Shown: piece by piece, positions 16,387 through 24,228 of the stretch
How positions within the stretch are numbered: the first letter of the stretch is position 1
Layout of the letters: every line of letters begins with the position of its first letter
From: Pseudonocardia sp. 73-21
Lineage (GTDB): Bacteria > Actinomycetota > Actinomycetes > Mycobacteriales > Pseudonocardiaceae
Assembly (NCBI RefSeq): GCF_001899645.1
Contig: NZ_MKVV01000083.1
Span: forward strand, 1-64,000
Length of the DNA stretch: 64,000 nt
Direction of reading: 5' to 3'
Notes under the pieces: model-generated
What the model saw: only the letters and a program-made list of their open reading frames with translations
Told to the model about the DNA's origin: nothing
Database searches by the model: none
Translations under genes and position numbers: made by a program

Positions 16387-17364
16387 GTGGCAACCGACCT
16401 GATCACCACCGGATTCACGGAGCACAGCACGGCGGCCGAGGTGGTCCACGGCCTCGACCTCCACGGGCTCAGGGCCGTGGTCACCGGCGCGTCGTCCGGG
16501 ATCGGGGTCGAGACCGCACGCGCACTCGCCTCGGTCGGTGCGGAGGTGACACTCGCCGTCCGGAACGTCGCCGCGGGCGACGCCACCGCGGAGGCCATCC
16601 GTGCCTCCACCGGCAGCAGCGCCGTCCGCGTCCGCCGGCTCGACCTCGCCGACCGGAGGTCGGTGGCGGGCTTCGTCGCCCAGTGGGAGGGCGCGCTGCA
16701 CCTGCTGGTGAACAACGCGGGGCTCGTGACCGGGGGTCTCGATCGGACCCCGGAGGGATGGGAGCTGCAGCTGGCCACCAACCACCTCGGCCACTTCGCG
16801 CTGGCCGACGGGCTCCACGGTGCCCTGGCCCTCGGGGCGTCGCAGCGCGACGGGGCACGGGTCGTGTCGGTCAGCTCGACCGCCCACATGCGAGCGGGTG
16901 TCGACTTCGACGATCTCCACTTCGCACACCGGGACTACGACCCCCAGATCGCCTACGCCCAGTCGAAGACGGCCAACAGCCTGTTCGCCGTGGAAGCCAC
17001 CCGACGATGGGCCGGCGAGGGCATCGTCGCGAACGCCGTCAATCCCGGCGGCGTCGCCACCGGGCTGCAACGTCATTTCACTCCCCGGCAGCGGGCGTCC
17101 CTCGACGCGGCCGAAGCAGCCGGCGTCTTCACCTACAAGGCCGTTCCCCAGGGCGCCGCCACCACCCTGGTGGCCGCCGTCGACCCTGCTTTCGCCCACT
17201 CGGGCGGCCACTACCTCGACGACGGTCAGGAGGCCTACACCGTGCCCGACGACGCCGAGATGGCCGACCATCCCCACGGTGTCAAGGCGTGGGCGCTCGA
17301 CCCGGGCTTCGCGATCCGGCTGTGGACCGTCTCCGCCGAACTCGTGCGCGCGACCGGGCCGTAG
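16387..17364 (+). CDS. Short-chain dehydrogenase/reductase (retinol dehydrogenase/WWOX-like)
   Basis: 325 residues. TGASSGIG near residue 33 binds the nucleotide; NNAG near 110, VSVSSTAHM near 160 and YAQSK with the catalytic Tyr near residue 189 complete the classical SDR set. The long C-terminus and VRRLDLADRRSV segment are typical of the 'SDR, protochlorophyllide/retinol' group, usually NADP-dependent. Leaderless GTG start next to TACAGT. Divergent from and probably controlled by the TetR at 15773-16336. Substrate unknown. Confidence 0.85.
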   Translation: MATDLITTGFTEHSTAAEVVHGLDLHGLRAVVTGASSGIGVETARALASVGAEVTLAVRNVAAGDATAEAIRASTGSSAVRVRRLDLADRRSVAGFVAQWEGALHLLVNNAGLVTGGLDRTPEGWELQLATNHLGHFALADGLHGALALGASQRDGARVVSVSSTAHMRAGVDFDDLHFAHRDYDPQIAYAQSKTANSLFAVEATRRWAGEGIVANAVNPGGVATGLQRHFTPRQRASLDAAEAAGVFTYKAVPQGAATTLVAAVDPAFAHSGGHYLDDGQEAYTVPDDAEMADHPHGVKAWALDPGFAIRLWTVSAELVRATGP

Positions 17365-17381
17365 GCGCTACTTTTCCGGCC

Positions 17382-17936
17382 GTGGACGGTGACATCACCT
17401 GGCGGCCGGTGACCGAGGCCGACTTCCCGCTGCTCGGCGCCTGGCTCGCCCAGCCCCACGTCGCGCGCTGGTGGAACCACGAGACCTCACCCGAGGCGGT
17501 CGAGCGGGACTTCGGTCCGACGCTCCGCGGCGAGGAGCCCAACGAGGACCTCATCGCCCTGCTCGACGGCCGCCCGTTCGGGCTGGTGCAGCGCAGCCGG
17601 ATCGCCGCCTACCCCGAGTACGTCGAGCCGCTCGCGGCGATCGTCGACGTCCCCGACGACGCGATGTCCATCGACTACCTGATCGGCGATCCGGACCTGG
17701 TGGGCCGCGGGATGGGTGCGCGCATGATCGCGTCGATCGTGGCCGACACGTGGACCGCGCACCCCGCAGCGAGCTGCATCATCGTGCCGGTCTCGGCCGC
17801 GAACGCCGCGTCCTGGCGGGCGCTGGAGGGCGCCGGGCTCACCCGCGTGGCCGAGGGCGAGATGGAGCCCGACAACCCGGTCGACGACCGGCGCCACGTG
17901 GTGCACCGCATCAACCGGCCTTCGGGTGCGCGCTGA
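17382..17936 (+). CDS. GNAT acetyltransferase, AAC(6')-like
   Basis: 184 residues. ITWRPVTEADFPLLGAWLAQPHVARWW at the start and MSIDYLIGDPDLVGRGMGARMI near residue 95, with the Gly-rich acetyl-CoA loop, are typical of the aminoglycoside 6'-N-acetyltransferase/siderophore-acetylase type of GNAT. Whether it modifies an antibiotic is unknown. GTG start with TACTTT (17369-17374) 7 nt upstream: leaderless. Its 3' end overlaps the convergent esterase by 26 nt. Confidence 0.75.
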   Translation: MDGDITWRPVTEADFPLLGAWLAQPHVARWWNHETSPEAVERDFGPTLRGEEPNEDLIALLDGRPFGLVQRSRIAAYPEYVEPLAAIVDVPDDAMSIDYLIGDPDLVGRGMGARMIASIVADTWTAHPAASCIIVPVSAANAASWRALEGAGLTRVAEGEMEPDNPVDDRRHVVHRINRPSGAR

Positions 17937-18774
17937 AGAACGCCCAGATCACGGCGGTCGCGTCCAGGGCCGTCGACGGCGGGTCGAGGCCGAGCACGCC
18001 ACCGAGCTTCCTCGGCGCGCTGCCCGGCCACTGGTGCCCGGCCCCGGCGATCGTGACGAGCTCGACGGCCCGGCCGCCCGGGCAGGTCGCGACGGCGGTG
18101 GTCACGGCGCCGGCCGTCGTCGCGGTCGGGGCCGGGCAGCCGTCCACCGCGCGCCAGGACGCCACCACGTCCGGGACCGGCGGGCCGTCGATGCGGGCGA
18201 CGCCCTGCCCGGGGCCGCCGTCGTAGGGGATGTTGTGGTCGGCCGTGCCGTGGATGTGGATCACCGAGACGGGGGCGGGGGAGGGGCAGGGGCCCAGTTG
18301 CGTCGCCGAGTCGGGCCCGATCGCGGCGAACAGCGTGGTGTCACAGGCCAGCCGGTAGGCGAGCATGCCGCCGTTGGAGATCCCGGTGGCGTAGACCCTC
18401 GCCGGGTCGACGTCCGGGATGTCGGCGACCACCTCCGCGACGAACCCGACGTCGTCCGCCCCGGTGGCCCCCGGTCGCCCGCAGCAGCCCCCGCCGACGT
18501 TCCACGCGCGGTCCAGCCCGTCGGGGTACGCGACGGTGAACCCGTGCTCGTCGGCGAGGGCGTCCCAGCCGTAGTCGGACTCGGCCTGGCCACCCGTGCC
18601 GAACCCGCCGTGCAGCACCACGACCAGCGGGGACGGTCCGGTCAACCCGGCGGGGCGGTAGAGGTGGTAGGTGCGTGCCGTGCCGCCGACGGGGATCGTG
18701 TGCGTCGACGAGAGGGACGGTTCGCAGCCGTTCAGCAGGACGACGGCCGCGGCGAGCACCAGCATCCTGCGCAC
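17911..18774 (-). CDS. PHB-depolymerase/feruloyl-esterase-like lipoprotein (LpqC-like)
   Basis: 287 residues. The N-terminus has a short hydrophobic stretch ending in LLNGC, a lipobox with Cys at about residue 17. Alpha/beta hydrolase features: LHGGFGTG oxyanion region near residue 55, nucleophile Ser in ATGISNGGM near 133, Asp in HGTADHNIPYDG near 180 and His in AGAGHQWPG near 245. This is the secreted polyhydroxybutyrate depolymerase/LpqC family that hydrolyses polyester or aryl ester bonds. The GTG start begins 1 nt after the P450 stop, so the two are co-transcribed. Confidence 0.85.
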   Translation of the reverse strand: MRRMLVLAAAVVLLNGCEPSLSSTHTIPVGGTARTYHLYRPAGLTGPSPLVVVLHGGFGTGGQAESDYGWDALADEHGFTVAYPDGLDRAWNVGGGCCGRPGATGADDVGFVAEVVADIPDVDPARVYATGISNGGMLAYRLACDTTLFAAIGPDSATQLGPCPSPAPVSVIHIHGTADHNIPYDGGPGQGVARIDGPPVPDVVASWRAVDGCPAPTATTAGAVTTAVATCPGGRAVELVTIAGAGHQWPGSAPRKLGGVLGLDPPSTALDATAVIWAFFSAHPKAG

Positions 18775-18775
18775 G

Positions 18776-20044
18776 TCAGCCCCGCTCGTGCAGGGTCACC
18801 GGCAGCCCACCGCCGGGCCGCATCGTCACGCGGTACTCCGGGCGCACGACGTGCGCCGGGTCCGGGGTGGCCGACCAGCGGTCGACGAGCGTCCCCAGGA
18901 TCGTCGTGGCCTCCGCCCACGCGAACTGCTCCCCGATGCACGCGCGGGGCCCGGTGCCGAACGGCAGGTAGGCGAAGCGCGGCACGGCGTCCTTGCGCGC
19001 GTCGAGCCAGCGGTCGGGGTCGAACCGCTCGGGGTCGGGGAACCAGCGGGCGTCGTGGTGCAGGAGCAGTGGGCTCGCGGCCACGGTCGATCCCGCCGGC
19101 ACGTCCCACCGGCCCAGCGTCATGTCCACCGACGGCGTCCGGGTCATGATCCACGCCGGCGGGTAGAGGCGCATGGCCTCGGCGACGACGGCACGGGTGT
19201 AGGGCTCGCCGTCGGAGCGGATCCGGTCCACGACGTCGGGCCGGTCGCCGAGCAGGTGGAACGTCCAGCTCAGGGAGTTGGCCGTGGTCTCGTGCCCGGC
19301 CATCATCAGGGTGATCACGTTGTCGTGGACCTCCTGCGGCGTGAGGCCGTCCGGCTCGTCGGCCGCGTCGAGCAGCGCCGAGACGACGTCACCGCGGTCG
19401 CTGCTGCGGTGCTCCCGACGCCCGTCGATGATCTCGTCGACGACGCGGTGGATCTCGGCGGTGGCGGCGGGGTCCCGTTGCGGCACCTGGCGGCCGAACA
19501 TCCGCGGCCCCGTCCCCGACCCGAACGTGGTGAGCGCCCCTTCCAGCGTGGCGCGCATGCCCCGCGCATCGGCCAGGTCCACACCGAGCAGGGTGCGTCC
19601 GACGATGTCGAGGGTCAGCCCCGCCATCTCCGCGTGCAGGTCGACCTGCTGGCCGTCCTCCCAGTCCACCGCGGCCGCGGAGGAGGCGAACTGCTCCACG
19701 TAGCCGGCCAGCCGTCGCGGGGAGAACGCCGGGGCCACCAGCCGCCGGGCGCGGCGGTGCACCTCACCCTCGGTGGTGAGCAGCCCGTCGCCGAGCAGGG
19801 GGCGCGTGACCCGCACGCCGGGGCCTTTCGTGACGTCACCGGCCCGCTCGCGGAGCAGCTCCCCGACCAGTGCCGGGTCGAGCAGGAGCAGCATCCGCCG
19901 GCCCTTCCCGAGCCGGACGCCGACGCCGGTGTCGGCGCCGGCCGCGAGGTCCCGCAGCACGCGGCCCATGTCGCCGGCGCGGCGCCCGGCCCGGGAACGC
20001 AGCAGCAGCCGGGGGCGTCCGATCCAGCGGTCGGTGAGTCTCAT
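18776..20044 (-). CDS. Cytochrome P450
   Basis: 422 residues with all P450 hallmarks: I-helix AGHETT near residue 250, ExxR in EAMR near 300, the PERF motif region (FDPDRW) near 345 and the haem loop FGTGPRACIG with the axial Cys near 368. The layout resembles class I bacterial P450s of the CYP102/CYP4-like fold; the redox partner is not encoded here. ATG at 20044 was chosen because it fits a leaderless promoter (TTGACA, 17 bp, GATCGT, 7 nt, ATG). Probably repressed by the TetR at 20134 and transcribed with the esterase gene. Confidence 0.9.
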   Translation of the reverse strand: MRLTDRWIGRPRLLLRSRAGRRAGDMGRVLRDLAAGADTGVGVRLGKGRRMLLLLDPALVGELLRERAGDVTKGPGVRVTRPLLGDGLLTTEGEVHRRARRLVAPAFSPRRLAGYVEQFASSAAAVDWEDGQQVDLHAEMAGLTLDIVGRTLLGVDLADARGMRATLEGALTTFGSGTGPRMFGRQVPQRDPAATAEIHRVVDEIIDGRREHRSSDRGDVVSALLDAADEPDGLTPQEVHDNVITLMMAGHETTANSLSWTFHLLGDRPDVVDRIRSDGEPYTRAVVAEAMRLYPPAWIMTRTPSVDMTLGRWDVPAGSTVAASPLLLHHDARWFPDPERFDPDRWLDARKDAVPRFAYLPFGTGPRACIGEQFAWAEATTILGTLVDRWSATPDPAHVVRPEYRVTMRPGGGLPVTLHERG

Positions 20045-20051
20045 GGGATCG

Positions 20052-20127
20052 ACGATCCTCAGCGCCCCACGATGTGTCAACCGTGCCAGATGGCACGAGT
20101 GACATATTTACCGGACGCTGACACACT
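20052..20127. promoter_or_regulatory. Shared operator with divergent promoters (P450/TetR)
   Basis: An inverted repeat at 20075-20104: TGTCA-3 nt-GTGCCA-2 nt-TGGCAC-3 nt-TGACA, both arm pairs perfect. Its ends are the two -35 boxes. Minus strand: TTGACA (20080-20075), 17 bp, GATCGT (20057-20052), then 7 nt to the P450 ATG. Plus strand: GTGACA (20099-20104), 17 bp, CACACT (20122-20127), then 6 nt to the TetR ATG. Confidence 0.8.
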
Positions 20128-20133
20128 GGCCGC

Positions 20134-20697
20134 ATGGAGGGCCGCCGCGACCGCAAGAAGACCGAGACCCGGACGGCCCTGCGCGAGGCCGCCCAGCGGC
20201 TGTTCGCCGAGCGGGGCTTCGACGCCACCACCGTCGAGGAGATCACCGACGCCGTCGACGTCTCCCGGCGCACGTTCTTCCGCTACTTCGGCAGCAAGGA
20301 GGACCTGCTCCGCCTCGATGCCGCCGACCTGCTCCCCGAGATGCTGGAGACCCTGCGCGCCCGGCCCGCCGCGGAGCCGCCGCTGCGGTCGATCCTGGCC
20401 ACGCTGCGCACCGTGATCGATCGGCTGGAGCCGCCCAGCACGGGTGTCGGGCTGTTGCGCCTGTTCGCCGGCTGGGAGCAGGGCATCACCGACACCCTCG
20501 TCCAACGCTGGGGCGACGACGCACCCGCCCTGCGCCTGCGCGCCACCGTCATCGCGTGCGCGGCCACGTCGGCGCTGCGCAGCTCGGTGCAGGTGCACCG
20601 GACCCGCCACGACGGCCCGGCGCTGGGCTCGCCCCACCTGCTGCCGCTCGTCGAGGAGGCGTTCGCGGTGCTCGGGGACGGGTGCTCGGCGCCGTGA
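20134..20697 (+). CDS. TetR family regulator (likely repressor of the P450)
   Basis: 187 residues. The N-terminal TetR domain is textbook: AQRLFAERGFDATTVEEITDAVDVSRRTFFRYFGSKEDLLRLD. The C-terminal part resembles the TetR_C group found with MftR-like and P450-linked regulators. The leaderless ATG start faces the P450 across a 30-bp operator that covers both -35 boxes, so autorepression plus P450/esterase repression is the likely function. Its stop overlaps the next small gene by 4 nt (GTGA). Confidence 0.9.
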   Translation: MEGRRDRKKTETRTALREAAQRLFAERGFDATTVEEITDAVDVSRRTFFRYFGSKEDLLRLDAADLLPEMLETLRARPAAEPPLRSILATLRTVIDRLEPPSTGVGLLRLFAGWEQGITDTLVQRWGDDAPALRLRATVIACAATSALRSSVQVHRTRHDGPALGSPHLLPLVEEAFAVLGDGCSAP

Positions 20698-20852
20698 GGA
20701 CCTGTCTCCGCTGCGCCGCGGTCGACGACACCGACGACCCGGCCTGGGCCCTGGACCGCGAGGGCGGTGAGAACCGCTGGCTGTGCCCGGACTGCGCCCG
20801 GGCCCACGCGCGCGACATCGAGGCCCGCCTGCCGCCGGAGTGGTGGAGCTGA
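20694..20852 (+). CDS. Small zinc-ribbon protein
   Basis: 52 residues. Two CxxC pairs (CLRC near residue 4 and CPDC near residue 34) form a zinc-ribbon; the rest is charged, ending in PPEWWS. The GTG start overlaps the TetR stop (GTGA), which supports real translation by coupling. Function unknown; it could be a small regulator or a partner of the TetR. It is short enough to be missed by automatic annotation. Confidence 0.65.
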   Translation: MRTCLRCAAVDDTDDPAWALDREGGENRWLCPDCARAHARDIEARLPPEWWS

Positions 20853-20891
20853 CCGGGCATCCGGTGGTCATCACCGCGTAAGTTGTGGGTC

Positions 20892-22130
20892 ATGCACACC
20901 TGGGCACCCGTCGACGTCCCGCGGATCCCGGGCGAGGGCCCGCCCCTGCGCCTCTACGACCGCTCCACCGAGCGGGTGCGGCCTACGGCGCCCGGCCCCA
21001 CCGCGCTGATGTACGTCTGCGGCATCACGCCCTACGACGCCACCCACCTCGGCCACGCGGCCACCTACCTGGCGTTCGACATCGTCAACCGGGTGTGGCG
21101 CGATCTCGGCCACGACGTGCACTACGTCCAGAACGTCACCGACATCGACGACCCACTGCTGGAGCGCGCCGCCCGCGACCACGACGACTGGGTCGTGCTC
21201 GGCATGCGCGAGATCGCCCTGTTCCGCGAGGACATGGAGGCGCTGCGGGTGATCCCGCCGCAGCACTACATCGGTGCCGTCGAGGCGATGGGGGAGATCG
21301 CCGAGCTGGTCGGGAAGCTGCTCGCGCAGGGCGCGGCCTACCGCGTGGACGACGCCGAGTACCCCGACGTCTACTTCGACTCCAGCGTGACGGGGCACTT
21401 CGGCTACGAGTCGAACTACGACGAGGAGACGATGCTGAAGTTCGCCGCCGAGCGCGGCGGCGACCCCGAGCGGCCCGGCAAGCGCCACGCGCTCGACCCC
21501 CTGCTGTGGCGCATGGCCCGCGAGGGCGAGCCGTCGTGGGAGTCGGACCTGGGCGCCGGGCGTCCGGGCTGGCACGTGGAGTGCGCCGCGATCGCGCTCA
21601 ACCGCCTCGGCAGCCAGATCGACCTCAACGGCGGCGGCTCGGACCTGATCTTCCCCCACCACGAGTGCGGCGCCGCGCACGCGGAGGCGTTCACCGGCGT
21701 CCACCCGTTCGCCAAGCACTACACGCACGCCGGGATGATCGGGCTCGACGGCGAGAAGATGTCGAAGTCCCGCGGCAACCTGGTCTTCGTCTCGAAGCTG
21801 CGCGCGGAGCAGGTGGACCCCAACGCCATCCGCGTCGCGCTGCTGTCGGGCCACTACCGCACCGACCGGGCCTGGACCGACGCGTTGCTCGTCGAGGCCC
21901 AGAGCCGGTTGGCGCGCTGGCGGGAGGCCGTGGCCCTGGGTGCGGCGCCGGCCGCCGACGACCTGGTGGCCCGGCTGCGCACCCACCTGGCCGACGACCT
22001 CGACACGCCCGCCGCGATCGCCGCCGTCGACGCCTGGGCCGCGGAGGCCCTGGAGCGGCGCGGCACCGACACCGCGGCGCCCGCGGTCGTCCGCGACGCG
22101 CTCGACGCCCTGCTCGGCGTGGCCCTGTGA
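20892..22130 (+). CDS. mshC: Cysteine--GlcN-Ins ligase, mycothiol biosynthesis
   Basis: 412 residues, the family's usual length. It is a cysteinyl-tRNA-synthetase paralogue: [17 protein letters not shown] gives the zinc Cys and HxGH motif near residue 40, HVECAAIA and HHECGAAH carry the other zinc ligands, and KMSKS lies near residue 288. MshC joins cysteine to GlcN-Ins using ATP in the third step to mycothiol, the main actinobacterial thiol. The absence of the tRNA-binding C-terminal domain separates it from CysS. ATG at 20892 with TAAGTT (20879-20884) 7 nt upstream indicates a leaderless mRNA. Confidence 0.95.
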   Translation: MHTWAPVDVPRIPGEGPPLRLYDRSTERVRPTAPGPTALMYVCGITPYDATHLGHAATYLAFDIVNRVWRDLGHDVHYVQNVTDIDDPLLERAARDHDDWVVLGMREIALFREDMEALRVIPPQHYIGAVEAMGEIAELVGKLLAQGAAYRVDDAEYPDVYFDSSVTGHFGYESNYDEETMLKFAAERGGDPERPGKRHALDPLLWRMAREGEPSWESDLGAGRPGWHVECAAIALNRLGSQIDLNGGGSDLIFPHHECGAAHAEAFTGVHPFAKHYTHAGMIGLDGEKMSKSRGNLVFVSKLRAEQVDPNAIRVALLSGHYRTDRAWTDALLVEAQSRLARWREAVALGAAPAADDLVARLRTHLADDLDTPAAIAAVDAWAAEALERRGTDTAAPAVVRDALDALLGVAL

Positions 22131-22149
22131 CCGTGGCACTGTAGGCGTC

Positions 22150-22515
22150 ATGGCCCGCAACGTGCTCGGCGGTGAGCTGCAGAGCTGCAGCACCGACCCG
22201 ATGACCGGCTTCACCCGCAACGGCTGCTGCGAGACGAACGCGCAGGACGCCGGGGTGCACACGGTGTGCGCGCGGGTCACGGCCGACTTCCTCGCGTTCA
22301 GCGCGGGGGCGGGCAACGACCTGTCCACCCCGCGCCCCGAGTACGGGTTCGCCGGCCTGCAGCCCGGCGACCAGTGGTGCCTGTGCGCCGACCGCTGGGC
22401 CGAGGCCCACGCCGCCGGTGCGGCCCCGCCGGTCGTCCTGGAGGCCACCCACGCCCGCACGCTGGAGTGGGTGGACCTGGCCGACCTGCAGAAACACGCC
22501 GTTGATCTCGGTTGA
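22150..22515 (+). CDS. DUF2237 family protein
   Basis: 121 residues. MARNVLGGELQSCSTDPMTGFTRNGCC, HTVCARVTADFLAFSAGAGNDLSTP and GDQWCLCADRW are the conserved blocks of DUF2237, a small cysteine-rich bacterial family of unknown function. Four to six conserved Cys suggest metal or redox chemistry. It begins 19 nt after mshC. ATG chosen from the family N-terminus. Confidence 0.85.
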   Translation: MARNVLGGELQSCSTDPMTGFTRNGCCETNAQDAGVHTVCARVTADFLAFSAGAGNDLSTPRPEYGFAGLQPGDQWCLCADRWAEAHAAGAAPPVVLEATHARTLEWVDLADLQKHAVDLG

Positions 22516-22873
22516 GCTGGCGCTGCGCCTGCGCGCGGCCGGGCTGCCCTGGACGCCGGCGCCCGGCGACCGGTTCGTCGTCGCGCACCGCGACATGGAC
22601 GCCGAGGTGTTCGTCGTCAGCGAGCTGACGGTCGAGGTGCGCGGCAGCGCGTTCCACTTCAACGGCACCACCGAGTGGGCGCTGGACAGCATCGAGCAGG
22701 ACGACGTCGTCTGGCTGCCGCACGAGGGGCAGCTCCGGTCGTCGCTGGGCGCGGCGTTCCGCCGCCTGGAGCCGGTCGGGGACGGCTGGGCCGTCACCAC
22801 GGCCGACGGCGGGCGGCACGTCGACGTCGACGCGGAACGGGCCTACGCGCGGGCGGTGCTGGCCACCCTGTGA
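22502..22873 (+). CDS. Conserved hypothetical protein (family sometimes mislabelled pilus protein CpaE)
   Basis: About 123 residues: ALRLRAAGLPWTPAPGDRFVV, EVFVVSELTVEV, FNGTTEWALDS and VVWLPHEGQL are blocks I recall from a conserved actinobacterial family often annotated as CpaE without support. No catalytic motif is apparent. The only upstream start in frame is TTG at 22502, overlapping DUF2237 by 14 nt; there is no ribosome site, so coupling to the upstream gene is assumed and the exact start is weak. Confidence 0.6.
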   Translation: MISVELALRLRAAGLPWTPAPGDRFVVAHRDMDAEVFVVSELTVEVRGSAFHFNGTTEWALDSIEQDDVVWLPHEGQLRSSLGAAFRRLEPVGDGWAVTTADGGRHVDVDAERAYARAVLATL

Positions 22874-22889
22874 TGTATAGATGACCTCC

Positions 22890-23660
22890 ATGGACATCAC
22901 AGGTGCATCGGCCATCGTCACGGGTGGCGCGTCGGGGCTCGGCGAGGCCACGGCCCGGCTGCTGGCGGAGCGCGGCGCGCACGTCGTCGTGCTCGACGTG
23001 GCGGAGGAGCTCGGGCGAGGCGTCGCCGCCGAGATCGGCGGTGTCTTCGTCAAGGCCGACGTCGCCGACGAGGCGCAGGTCCAGGCGGCCGTGGACGCCG
23101 CGTCGGAGCAGGGACCGCTGCGGATCCTGGTGAACAGCGCCGGCCTGGGCCGCGCGGGTCGGATCATCGGTCGTGACCTCACCCCGATCCCGCTCGAGCA
23201 GTTCGAGTTCGTGCTGCGCGTGAACCTGGTGGGCACCTACAACTGCGCCCGTCTCGCCGCGTCCGCCATGGCGAAGACCGATCCGCTGGCCGACGGCACC
23301 TCCCGCGGCGCGATCCTCAACACCGCCTCCGCCGCCGCGTTCGACGGCCAGATCGGCCAGACGCCCTACTCGGCGTCCAAGGGGGGCGTGGTGGGCATGA
23401 CGCTGCCGATGGCCCGCGACCTCGCGCGGCATGGCATCCGCGTCAACACCATCGCCCCCGGCCTGATCGACACCCCGATCTACGGCACCGGCGAGCAGGC
23501 CGAGGCGTTCAAGGCGAAGCTCGGCGAGAGCGTGGTCTACCCCAACCGCCTGGGTCAGGCGAGCGAGTTCGCGAGCATGGCGGTGGAGGTCCTGACCAAC
23601 GACTACATGAACGGCGAGACCATCCGCCTCGACGGCGCGATCCGCATGCCCCCGAAGTAG
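22890..23660 (+). CDS. SDR, 3-hydroxyacyl-CoA dehydrogenase type II-like
   Basis: 256 residues. TGGASGLGEATAR near residue 10, DVAEE, NSAGLGRAGR near 80, NTASAAAFDG near 145 and YSASKGG with the catalytic Tyr near 160 define an NAD-dependent SDR of the HSD17B10/FabG-like group, likely acting in fatty acid or sterol side-chain oxidation. The second ATG (22890) matches the usual N-terminus; TATAGA (22876-22881) lies just upstream. An SDR also occurs near mshC in M. tuberculosis. Confidence 0.85.
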   Translation: MDITGASAIVTGGASGLGEATARLLAERGAHVVVLDVAEELGRGVAAEIGGVFVKADVADEAQVQAAVDAASEQGPLRILVNSAGLGRAGRIIGRDLTPIPLEQFEFVLRVNLVGTYNCARLAASAMAKTDPLADGTSRGAILNTASAAAFDGQIGQTPYSASKGGVVGMTLPMARDLARHGIRVNTIAPGLIDTPIYGTGEQAEAFKAKLGESVVYPNRLGQASEFASMAVEVLTNDYMNGETIRLDGAIRMPPK

Positions 23661-23679
23661 CCGTCCTCGCAGGCCGCGT

Positions 23680-23717
23680 GTCCTCCGCGCAGGGTCGGCA
23701 ACCTCTGCGCGGAGGAC
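23680..23717. terminator. Bidirectional stem-loop terminator
   Basis: GTCCTCCGCGCAG (23680-23692) and CTGCGCGGAGGAC (23705-23717) pair perfectly over 13 bp with a 12-nt loop, between the convergent SDR (ends 23660) and GNAT (ends 23737). Confidence 0.65.
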
Positions 23718-23736
23718 GCTGGTCCTGCGCAGACGC

Positions 23737-24228
23737 TCAGGCGCCGAGTCGGATCTCGTAGTACTCGAGGTCCGCCTCCGCGCCGATCCGGGTGAACCCC
23801 GCGCGGACGAGCGTGCGCTGGGAGGCGACGTTGTCGTCGGCGGTGTCGGCGACGACGGTCTCCACGCCGTGCTCGGCCGCGACGGTGAGCCGCGCCCTCA
23901 GTGCCTCGGCGGCGTAGCCGTGTCCCCGGGCGGACGGGGCCAGGCCGTAGCCGACCTCGACCCGTCCGCCGTCGGGTCGGCCCTTGAACCCCACGCCGCC
24001 CACCACCACGCCGTCTGCCGCGGTGCTGATCCGGTAGTGGCCGAACGGCCGCTGATCGCCCGACTGCTCGGTGGCACGCAGGAAGGAGCCGATCGCGGCG
24101 AGGTCGCCGCCGAAGGGGTAGTCGGTGGCCCACCGGTCGTCCGGACCCGCGGCCTGCGCGGTGACCCGCCGGGCCTCCGCTTCGTCGACGGGGTGCAGGA
24201 CCAGCCGCGCCGTCTCGATATCCGTCAC
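23737..24228 (-). CDS. GNAT acetyltransferase (RimJ/RimL-like)
   Basis: 163 residues. The N-terminal ETARLVLHPVDEAEA, central VEVGYGLAPSARGHGYAAEALRA with the acetyl-CoA pyrophosphate loop, and NVASQRTLVRAGF are standard for the RimJ/RimL-type branch of GNATs, which acetylate protein N-termini or small amines. The GTG start directly follows the TAG of the upstream PAC2 gene with no ribosome site, so expression probably depends on translational coupling. Confidence 0.8.
   Translation of the reverse strand: MTDIETARLVLHPVDEAEARRVTAQAAGPDDRWATDYPFGGDLAAIGSFLRATEQSGDQRPFGHYRISTAADGVVVGGVGFKGRPDGGRVEVGYGLAPSARGHGYAAEALRARLTVAAEHGVETVVADTADDNVASQRTLVRAGFTRIGAEADLEYYEIRLGA

Noticed and set aside
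16683-17381. N-terminal extension of the GNAT frame back through the SDR gene
   Set aside because: It overlaps the SDR coding region in another frame; a -10 box 7 nt before GTG 17382 gives the natural start.
18732-19154. Minus-strand frame joining the esterase and P450 region
   Set aside because: Arg/Pro-rich shadow in a different frame from both genes.
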